In this document: piece by piece, positions 55,660 through 64,000 of the stretch
Numbering within the stretch: the stretch's first letter is position 1
Layout: each line of letters opens with the position of its first letter
Made by a program: the position numbers and the translations under genes
The notes under the pieces: generated by a model
Databases searched by the model: none
The model's input: only the letters and a program-made list of their open reading frames with translations
Told to the model about the DNA's origin: nothing
NCBI GenBank assembly: GCA_004026145.2
Contig: CP034975.1
Coordinates: forward strand, 3,819,375-3,883,374
Source of the DNA: Takifugu bimaculatus
Lineage: Eukaryota; Chordata; Actinopteri; Tetraodontiformes; Tetraodontidae
Direction: 5' to 3'
DNA length: 64,000 nt

Positions 55660-55925
55660 TTTTTGGTAGGATAGGCTTCAGCATGCTCCCTTCGACCCCA
55701 CAAGGGAAATAGCATCAAGAAAAAAGTAGTGACATCATGTCTGTGTTGTGTATTGATCTATATTATTATCACAGTGGGAGTTAAAAAGTTTTACTTCTTT
55801 TATACTTGTGACAATGCAGAACATGTCAGAGAATGGCATGTTAATGTCAACCAATTTCTGACAATGGTTTATTAAAAATCTCCCACATGACCTTTAAGGC
55901 TGACTGTTACTTTATTTTAAAACTT
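55660..55925. repeat. Array unit lacking its receptor (fused flanks)
   Basis: 55666-55805 matches the DNA just upstream of the array promoters (GGATAGGCTTCAGCATGC through TTTTACTTCTTTTATACT). The next base continues with DNA that lies downstream of the genes (TGTGACAATGCAGAACATG). The promoter, the whole OR and its proximal 3' flank are absent. Confidence 0.75.
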
Positions 55926-56509
55926 TTTAAATATGTCTTCAGGCTTCAACTCATTACTCAATCAATACGCCTTGGCGTTATAAAGGACATGGCAGACGTG
56001 GCCAAATGGATAGGTAGAAAATGATGGTCATAGATCGATATCTGAAGTCATCACAAAGCACAAGGTGATCTGTATGAACGCATAACCTGCAGACTAACAT
56101 CCTAAATATGTTGGGAATTTCATAACAACTATCCAATCATTAACACTGTCCTTTGTGGTTTCTAGTATTATTTATACAAGGATTAAAAATATTATTGTTA
56201 CCACAATAAGCCATATAGTATATAAATGATGATCATAGGCACATTTAAATCATCATACAGGGGACACTGGTGTCTCTACAATTACAGCTATTTTGAAGTC
56301 TTAATCATTATTTGAACTTACAAGCACTTGCCAGTGTAGTGGTATGCAGCACTTAGTAAAGATGGTGAAGGAAGGCCGCCTTCTGTTTCACCATACTGTA
56401 TTATATAACATATATTACGGTAGCGGGACAGTTACAAACAAAAGATGGAAGTTTTTTGATAGCAGGAGAGGTACTAGGACCCCTTTCGAGCATTGCCGAG
56501 GACATTCAG

Positions 56510-56694
56510 TCCCTTTTTGGTTGAGGAGGTTGTGTGGAGCGGGTGTCAGACTTCAGATTCCTGGGCATCTACATAAAGGGAAACCTTGACCTTGGACATT
56601 CATTCTATGCTGGTCATCAAGAAGGGACAGCATAGTACTTCTTCAGAATACAAAGGCATAACCACCTCAGACAGTAACTGCTTTTATCATTGCT
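56510..56694 (+). mobile_element. Fossil LINE 3' end, receptor-less unit, first part
   Basis: LINE words as in the other units, ending at a deletion joint (CATTGCTCC) inside the pogo-like element. It resumes at 56824-57219. Confidence 0.5.
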
Positions 56695-56823
56695 CCCACC
56701 AAAGATGCACAGCAGATTTTGGAACTCAGTCCACACACAAGGCGCTCCATATTATAAGGCGCACCGTCGATATTTGAGAAAATCTCAGTGTTTTAGGTGC
56801 GCCTTATAGTCTTGAAAATACGG
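56695..56823 (-). mobile_element. Pogo-like element, right-end remnant
   Basis: Only the last 129 bases and right terminal repeat remain, followed by TA. A deletion took the rest along with part of the flanking LINE, with a short C-run homology at the joint. Confidence 0.75.
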
Positions 56824-57219
56824 TACTTCTCGCAGTCTCAGAAAGCCACACTGTATCTGCAAGGACCCATCCTAAAAAGAACACTTGCTCTTTGAACTGC
56901 TGCCTTGGGGCAAAAGTTTTAGGTCACTCAAAGCAAAAACAAACAGGCAATAAAGGAGTTTCTGTGCCAGAAACATAATTATACTCTACTTTGAGAAGAC
57001 TTGAAGATATTCTCATTATGCAACTAACATGAGAATTCATGTAAAAATTGGCTGTGAATGCAGAATGTTTGGCCTGTGCTGTTTTCCTATTTTAGTTTTT
57101 AACCTTTTAGAAAACTGCTATTTTGATTGTATTTTATAATTATAGTCATGTACTTTAATGATTTCACTTTCAAATTTTGTTGGACCCCGACAATGACAAT
57201 AAAGGAATTCTGATTCTGA
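56824..57219 (+). mobile_element. Fossil LINE tail before gene E
   Basis: Same tail as in the other units (GACAATAAAGGAATTCTGAT, with CAATGACAAT here). Confidence 0.5.
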
Positions 57220-57536
57220 ATGAGCAAATGACCAAATCCCCAAATGCTCAGATAGGGTCTAGCGATGAGCTGACGACTTGTCCACCCTGCCTTTGCTCAT
57301 TTGCTGCTAGGATAGGCTTCAGCATGCTCCCTTCGACCCCACAAGGGAAATAGCATCAAGAAAAAAGTACAGTGACATCATGTCTGTGTTGTGTATTGAT
57401 CTATATTACTATCACAGTGGGAGTTAAAAAGTTTTACTTCTTTTATACTGATATTAAGACACAACAGAAACAATGTTGTTGTCTGTTTCTTTACATTTCG
57501 ACAGGGAATTGATCTCTGGAGCTCTAATACATTCTG

Positions 57537-57602
57537 ATTGGAGTTTAGCAGTGCTGAACAAACAATAAAAGCAGTTATGCTACCTGTCCAGAGCAGGTAA
57601 GG
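57537..57602 (+). promoter_or_regulatory. OR-E core promoter
   Basis: ATTGG (57537-57541), AATAAAAG (57564-57571), CAG/GTAAGG (57597-57602). Confidence 0.45.
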
Positions 57603-57648
57603 ACAAGGCGTTTAAACGACATTGATGTTTTTGACCGAGACGCACAAA

Positions 57649-58563
57649 ATGACGAACAAAACTAATATATTTTACTTATCGGGATTAAACGACCTAACAA
57701 CAAACAGAGGCCTTATTTTCACCTTCATCTTTTTGTGTTACAGTTTGATTTGGATTGTAAATGGAGCTCTTATCTTGGTCATTATACTGGAGGAAAAACT
57801 TCATGAACCCATGTACATATTTCTGTGTAATTTGTGCATTAATAGTCTCTATGGGACAGCAGCTTTTTACCCCAAGTTCTTATATGATTTAGTGACTAAC
57901 AACCGTACCATATCTTATGCTGGTTGCATGTTACAAGGTTTTGTTATATACTCATATGCTGCAACTGATTTCTCAATTCTGGCCCTCATGGCTTATGACA
58001 GATATTTGGCTATATGTCGCCCGCTGGAGTATCACTCTGTAATGACTAAACATAAGGTTGTTTTGTTGGTGTGTTTCTCCAGGCTGGTGCCTTGCCTTTG
58101 TTTTACCGTTTTGATCATAATGACCTCTCTACTGCAACTATGTGACTCCCACATCGACAAACTCTATTGTGCAAACTGGTCAATTGTTAAGCTTTCTTGC
58201 AATTCAATAACGGCAAACAATATTGTAGGATACATTGTCATTTTATTCTATTTCTGCCATGTTGTTTTCATTATGTGCTCGTACGTGCCGTTGTTAAAAT
58301 CTGCTGTGAAATCAAGAGACGGGAGGAAAAAGTTTACGCAGACATGCATGCCACATTTGTTCTGCCTGCTTAATGTAACAGTTGCTCTGCTGTTTGACCT
58401 CATGTATGCCAGGTACGGATCACCCTCTCTGTCAGCAGGTGTAAAGAATTTCATGGCTCTGCAATTTCTCTTGTTTCCACCAATTCTGAACCCTCTTATA
58501 TATGGACTCAAACTGACGCAAGTTCGCAACAGGCTTTTAAATGTGTTTAAAGGTAAAGGCTAA
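57649..58563 (+). CDS. OR-E: odorant receptor, intact
   Basis: A 304-residue OR, frame intact. TM4 is identical to gene B (CLCFTVLIIMTS), TM5 has V197 and V205 as in B, and TM3 position 105 is Ala as in A. Before TM6 it reads TCMPHL, as in C. It is therefore a near-twin of B with small exchanges. The unit carries both hAT and pogo-like insertions at the same bases as unit B, supporting common descent. An upstream in-frame ATG lies at 57625. Confidence 0.94.
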   Translation: MTNKTNIFYLSGLNDLTTNRGLIFTFIFLCYSLIWIVNGALILVIILEEKLHEPMYIFLCNLCINSLYGTAAFYPKFLYDLVTNNRTISYAGCMLQGFVIYSYAATDFSILALMAYDRYLAICRPLEYHSVMTKHKVVLLVCFSRLVPCLCFTVLIIMTSLLQLCDSHIDKLYCANWSIVKLSCNSITANNIVGYIVILFYFCHVVFIMCSYVPLLKSAVKSRDGRKKFTQTCMPHLFCLLNVTVALLFDLMYARYGSPSLSAGVKNFMALQFLLFPPILNPLIYGLKLTQVRNRLLNVFKGKG

Positions 58564-59479
58564 TGTTTTATTCATTGATCAGAAAATGTCTCTCCATTAT
58601 GATGAGCAGTCAAGAACTGATTTATTTGCTCTAAATCATCACAGTGTTCACTGTTATAACTGGTTTCTTTCCAGTTGGTTGTGTACGGAAAGGTTTAAAG
58701 GTCCTTAAACATCTTTTGCTTGTCTTTAAGTGGCTACATACAAAGAACATGTTTAATATTATGTGATTTTCAGCCATCTAGTTGTGATAATGCAGAACAT
58801 GTCAGAGAATGGCATGTTAATGTCAACCAATTTCTGGTTTATTAAAAATCTCCCACATGACCTTTAAAGCTGACTGTTACTTTATTTTAAAACTTGTTAA
58901 ATGTGTCTTCAGGCTTCAACTCATTACTCAATTCGTTATGCCTTGGCGTTATAAAGGACATGGCAGACGTGGCCAAATGGATAGGTAGAAAATTATGGTC
59001 ATAGATCGATATCTGAAGTCATCACAAAGCACAAGGTGATCTGTATGAACTGCATAACCTGCAGACTGACATCCTAAATATGTTGGAAATTTCATAACAA
59101 CTATCCAATCATTAACACTGTCCTTTGTGGTTTCTAGTATTATTTATACAAGGATTAAAAATATTATTGTTACCACAATAAGCATATAGTATATAAATGA
59201 TGGTCATAGGCACATTTAAATCATCATACAGGGGACACTGGTGTCTCTACAATTACAGCTATTTTGAAGTCTTAATCATTATTTGAACTTACAAGCACTT
59301 GCCAGTGTAGTGGTATGCAGCACTTAGTAAAGATGGTGAAGGAAGGCCGCTTTCTGTTTCACCATACTGTATTATATAACATATATTACAGTAGCGGGAC
59401 AGTTACGAACAAAAGATGGACATTTTTTGATAACAGGAGAGGTACTAGGACCCCTTTCGAACATTGCCAAGGACATTCA

Positions 59480-59745
59480 GTCCCTTTTTGGTTGAGGAGG
59501 TTGTGTGGAGCGGGTGTCAGACTTCAGATTCCTGGGCATCTACATAAAGGGAAACCTTGACCTGGGACATTCATTCTATGCTGGTCATCAAGAAGGGACA
59601 GCATAGTACTTCTTCAGAATACAAAGGCATAACCACCTCAGGCAGTAACTGTTTTTATCATTGCTCCATTGAGAACATTTTAACAAACTGTACGTGTGCT
59701 GTGGTTTTCCAGCTGCATGGCTGCAGAAAAGAAAACACTCTAGAG
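59480..59745 (+). mobile_element. Fossil LINE 3' end, unit E
   Basis: As in unit B, split by hAT and pogo-like. The middle piece is 60935-60996 and the last piece 62105-62500. Confidence 0.55.
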
Positions 59746-60926
59746 CAGGGGTGGGGAACCCCAGGCCTCCGGGCCATATACGGCCTACGAGACCATTTCT
59801 ACCGGCTCGCAATGCAATAAGATTTTTATATTTTATATGTGCACTTATACAGTGGGACCGTTCGCTAAACTCCGCGAGCTGCGAGTAGCAGCAGTAGCGT
59901 AGTTTTGCCTTTCGTATCCTGAAATTTCTTTCGTAACAAGAGGAAATATTTTCCCGTGTTCTGAGATAAAATAGATGGTTATGTTATGTCCGAGTCAAGG
60001 TCAGGGTCAGTGAACACAGCATGTGATGTACGTAATGGGCTGGACTGATTGACATGGACGAAAAATGCATAGCGAAACACGCTAAACTCGACGAGTTGAA
60101 AGGACAGATGCGTTTGGATAAAATTAACGCTCTTCGTAGGCGTTTGGAGGCTCAACAAGCAGCTTTCACACGACCATGTACCGACAGAGAGAATATTATG
60201 CGTGCAAGTTTTGTGATGAGTGAATTAATAGCCACGAAGCTGAAACCTCACGCCGAAGGAGAGTTCGTGAACGTGCCTCGTAGCCGCCGCTGAGGCGCTC
60301 GCGCCGGACAAAGCAAAAATGTTTCAAAGCGTGAATTTCTTTTCGTGAATAACTATTGAACTAAGACATATATTGTTATGATTCCAGTGGCTAACGGTAT
60401 GTTTTTATGGTCAAGTAATCTAAATATGTAGTCAAAGTATATGTGGCACTAATATTTATGGTGGAAATCACAATATGCCAGGAATTGTTGCGCTTGGCGG
60501 AGGTCTGCGCTCTCCGAGTGTTTTCTAGTTGTTATTATTATTGTCTTTATCTTTCTTTCTTTTCATTTATTTTCTTGATTATCTTGTTGTATTGCAGTTT
60601 TTGTGAGTAGAGGCCTCGAACAGGCCCTTACGGGTCTCTTGCCTCAACTCTGCACCTCTTTTTTTTATTGTTTTGTATGATCATGAAAACATATTTTACT
60701 TGTTTGTCATTTTATTCTATTTTTTTTTGGTGATTTTATATGCATGTGTGCTAAATAAACAATTCAAACTCAAATGCAGCAATCATGAGACTTAGTAACA
60801 CAGTGGTTATAGACTTTTTTTGTCTTTTTTTTGCATCCCTAGGTATGTGTTCATAATAGTATGGCCCTCGGAGGACTTTATAAAAATTGAAATGGCCCTC
60901 GATATGAAAAAGGTTCCCCACCCCTG
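59746..60926 (+). mobile_element. hAT element, unit E
   Basis: Same ends and the same 8-bp target duplication (CTCTAGAG at 59738-59745 and 60927-60934) as in unit B. The transposase relic begins MDEKCIAKHAKLDELKGQ at 60054. 1181 bp. Confidence 0.85.
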
Positions 60927-60996
60927 CTCTAGAGTGTCGCTATCACAGCTGAAAAGTTCATCGGCTTCCCTCTCCCGCCCATGTAAAATCTATATA

Positions 60997-62104
60997 CCGT
61001 ATTTTCATGACCATAAGGCGCACTGTATTAAAAGGCGCAGTCTCAGTTATGGGTGCTATTTCTGTATTTAAAACATACATAAGTTGCACCGTATTATTAG
61101 GCGCATGCTGAAACATACAGTAAAAAATGACAACGGAAGTAAAACACTCAGTTCCGACCCATTTATTGAACAAAATATTCATTCTTCCACCACAAAACCA
61201 TCAAAGTTTTCATCTTCTGTATCTGAATTAAACAGCTGCACTATTTCAATGTCCAACATCCCGAATTCCTCTTCTTAATCATCTGAATCGGACTCACCGA
61301 CTGGTTCCGGTTCAGCGTTGATTTTGTGAAAGCTCTTCCAAAACATGAAGACGGTATCATAGCCCAATGCGTCTCCAATCCACCTGCATATGGTGGCATA
61401 ACTTGCCCGCCGCTGCCTCATAGTCTTTGTGAAGGAGCGTTTGCCTTCCGTCATCCAGCGCATCTGTCGGTTTCATGGCAGCCGAGAACCACGGTGAACA
61501 ACGATTTCTTGTGCCCCGTTGTGGGTATCGCCACCGTGCCGGTCCCTTTTTCTCCTCTTTGTGGGTCAAAGGGATGTTAAAAGTCAGAGGGATCTCATCC
61601 ATATTGGTGATGTGGCTGGGCACGGTTATCTTGTCACGGCAGTAGGTCCGGAAGATGGCCAGCCCTCTCCTGGTTAGGGTTAGGGAAGATGGCCGCCCTC
61701 TCCTGGTTAGGGTTAGGGAAGATGGCCCCCCTATCCTGGTAATCCGCGGGCAGCCACTGCGCAACAGTTGTCCTCGCGCGTATGGAGAGATGCCGCCTCC
61801 TCATGAAGCGAAAACACTAAGATTGCTCGATTGCCATTTTTCAGCCGCATATTCGATGGCCTGCAGTTTAAAGTAAGCCTCATTCATACGCGTCTCGCTT
61901 GACCGGCGCCATTTTAGGGGATCCTTACGCGGAGGTGTGCCGCTAATCGATTGGCGGAGCGTTTACCATAGTGCACCCACCAAAGACGCACAGCAGATTT
62001 TGGAACTCAGTCCACACACAAGGCGCTCCATATTATAAGGCGCACCGTCGATATTTGAGAAAATCTCAGTGTTTTAGATGCGCCTTATAGTCTTGAAAAT
62101 ACGG
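60997..62104 (-). mobile_element. Pogo-like element, unit E (3-copy minisatellite)
   Basis: Same insertion site and TA flanks. The minisatellite (about 61650-61735) has three units. 1108 bp. The left terminal repeat has one change (TTTTCATGACC). Confidence 0.82.
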
Positions 62105-62500
62105 TACTTCTCGCAGTCTCAGAAAGCCACACTGTATCTGCAAAGACCCATCCTAAAAAGAACACTTGCTCTTTGAACTGCTGCCTTGGCGCAAAGGTTT
62201 TAGATCACTCAAAGCAAAAACAAACAGGCAATAAAGGAGTTTCTGTGCCAGAAACATAATTATACTCTACTCTGAGAAGACTTGAAGATATTCTCATTAT
62301 GCAACTAACATGAGAATTCATGTAAAAACTGGCTGTGAATGCAGAATGTTTGGCCTGTGCTGTTTTCCTATTTTAGTTTTTAACCTTTTAGAAAACTGCT
62401 ATTTTGATTGTATTTTATAATTATAGTCATGTACTTTAATGATTTCACTTTCAAATTTTGTTGGACCCCGACAACGACAATAAAGGAATTCTGATTCTGA
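62105..62500 (+). mobile_element. Fossil LINE tail, unit E
   Basis: Final LINE piece with the AATAAA-bearing tail. Confidence 0.5.
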
Positions 62501-62823
62501 ATGAGCAAATGACCAAATCCCCAAATGCTCAGATAGGGTCTAGCGATGAGCTGACCACTTGTCCACCCTGCCTTTGCTCATTTGCTGCTAGGATAGGCTT
62601 CAGCATGCTCCCTTCGACCCCACAAGGGAAATAGCATCAAGAAAAAAGTACAGTGACATCATGTCTATGTTGTGTATTGATCTACGGTATATTACTATCA
62701 CAGTGGGAGTTAAAAAAGTTTTACTTCTTTTATACTGATATTGAGACACAACAGAAACAATGTTGTTGTCTGTTTCTTTACATTTCGACAGGGAATTGAT
62801 CTCTGGAGCTCTAATACATTCTG

Positions 62824-62889
62824 ATTGGAGTTTAGCAGTGCTGAACAAACAATAAAAGCAGTTATGCTACCTGTCCAGAGCAGGTAAGG
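62824..62889 (+). promoter_or_regulatory. OR-F core promoter
   Basis: ATTGG (62824-62828), AATAAAAG (62851-62858), CAG/GTAAGG (62884-62889). Confidence 0.45.
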
Positions 62890-62935
62890 ACAAGGCGTTT
62901 AAACGATATTAATGTTTTTGACCGAGACGCACAAA

Positions 62936-63850
62936 ATGACCAACAAAACTAATATATTTTACTTATCGAGATTAAACGACCTAACGACAAACAGAGGCCT
63001 TATTTTCACCTTCATCTTTTTGTGTTACAGTTTGATTTGGATTGTAAATGGAGCTCTTATCTTGGTCATTATACTGGAGGAAAAACTTCATGAACCCATG
63101 TACATATTTCTGTGTAATTTGTGTATTAATAGTCTGTATGGGACAACAGCTTTTTACCCCAAGTTCTTATATGATTTAGTGACTAACAACCATACCATAT
63201 CTTATGCTGGTTGCATGTTACAAGTTTTTTTTATATACTCATATGCTGAAACTGATTTCTCAATTCTGGCCCTCATGGCTTATGACAGATATTTGGCTAT
63301 ATGTTACCCGCTGGAGTATCACTCTGTAATGACTAAACATAAGGTTGTTTTGTTGGTGTGTTTCTCCAGACTTGTGCCTTGGCTTTGTCAGACCATTGTG
63401 ATGATAATGACCTCTCTACTGCAATTATGTGACTCCCACATCGACAAACTCTATTGCGCAAACTGGTCAATTGTTAAGCTTTCTTGCAATTCAATAACGA
63501 CAAACAATATTGTAGGATATATTGTCATTTTATTCTATTTCTGCCATGTTGTTTTCATTATGTGCTCGTACGTGCCGTTGTTAAAATCTGCTGTGAAATC
63601 AAGAGACGGGAGGAAAAAGTTTACGCAGACATGTGTGCCACATTTGTTCTGCCTGCTTAATGTAACAGTTGCTCTGCTGTTTGACCTCATGTATGCCAGG
63701 TACGGATCACCCTCTATGTCAGCAGGTGTAAAGAATTTCATGGCTCTGCAGTTTCTCTTGTTTCCACCAATTCTGAACCCTCTTATATATGGACTCAAAC
63801 TGACGCAAGTTCGCAACAGGCTTTTAAATGTGTTTAAAGGTAAAGGCTAA
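62936..63850 (+). CDS. OR-F: odorant receptor, intact
   Basis: A 304-residue OR, frame intact. Private changes include SRLND in the N-terminus, T71 in TM2, F99 and E105 in TM3 (a charged residue where the others have A, G or S), CYPLEY after the DRY region (CRPLEY in all sister genes) and WLCQTIVMIMTS in TM4. V97 is shared only with gene A. An upstream in-frame ATG lies at 62912. The window ends 150 bases downstream, so the rest of its unit is not visible. Confidence 0.94.
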   Translation: MTNKTNIFYLSRLNDLTTNRGLIFTFIFLCYSLIWIVNGALILVIILEEKLHEPMYIFLCNLCINSLYGTTAFYPKFLYDLVTNNHTISYAGCMLQVFFIYSYAETDFSILALMAYDRYLAICYPLEYHSVMTKHKVVLLVCFSRLVPWLCQTIVMIMTSLLQLCDSHIDKLYCANWSIVKLSCNSITTNNIVGYIVILFYFCHVVFIMCSYVPLLKSAVKSRDGRKKFTQTCVPHLFCLLNVTVALLFDLMYARYGSPSMSAGVKNFMALQFLLFPPILNPLIYGLKLTQVRNRLLNVFKGKG

Positions 63851-64000
63851 TGTTTTATTTATTCATCAGAAAATGTCTCTGCATTACTGATGAGCAGTCA
63901 AGAACCGATTTCCTTGCTCTAAATCATCACAGTGTTCACTGTTATAACTGTTTTTTTTCCAGTTGGTTGTGTACGGAAAGGTTTAAAGGTCCTTAAACAT

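Overview
The window is nuclear DNA from a bony fish, most likely a teleost. It holds one Wnt-receptor gene, frizzled-7 (fzd7), followed by two arrays of intronless fish-type odorant receptor (OR) genes in opposite orientation. The teleost call rests on the receptor types and on fish-typical mobile DNA: Rex3, an L2-type LINE, a Tc1-like remnant, hAT elements and pogo-like elements. Nothing bacterial or viral was recognised.

Layout. 1-4.8 kb has no recognisable gene. 4.8-9.2 kb is fzd7: CpG-rich promoter and 5' leader, a one-exon reading frame (5391-7095) with an apparent one-base frameshift at about 6003, and a 2.1-kb 3' UTR ending at AATAAA (9164-9169). A CTCF-type motif at 10163-10176 lies between fzd7 and the receptors. 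10.9-36 kb is a minus-strand OR array with four intact genes (OR2-OR5), two frameshifted genes (OR1, OR6) and four gene fragments. Copies OR1-OR4 share a TATA element about 320-340 bp upstream and a GT/CA microsatellite just before the start codon. OR5 and OR6 are separated by about 10 kb of nested mobile DNA: a hAT MITE with an intact 8-bp target duplication, an L2 LINE split by a Rex3 copy, a pogo-like element, a Tc1-like remnant and an L1-type remnant. 36-40 kb is repeat-rich spacer. 40-64 kb is a plus-strand tandem array of a second OR subfamily: six near-identical genes (A-F) plus one divergent gene (G). The core unit is about 2.98 kb and contains a receptor, its promoter and a fossil LINE 3' end. 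Pogo-like and hAT elements sit in that fossil LINE in some units, and other units keep clean empty sites, so insertion history can be read directly.

How it works together. The receptors are seven-transmembrane GPCRs expected in olfactory neurons, normally one gene per cell. The sequence shows birth-and-death evolution: tandem duplication, mosaic copies suggesting gene conversion, frameshifts, fragments and one locus where the receptor is deleted but its flanks remain. In array A-F many of the amino-acid differences fall in TM3 and TM4, including positions equivalent to 3.29, 3.31 and 3.37 that face the ligand pocket in this family. I found no previously undescribed molecular system. The most informative signals are the pocket-focused divergence, the filled/empty transposon sites, the telomere-like minisatellite inside the pogo-like element, and the deleted receptor locus.
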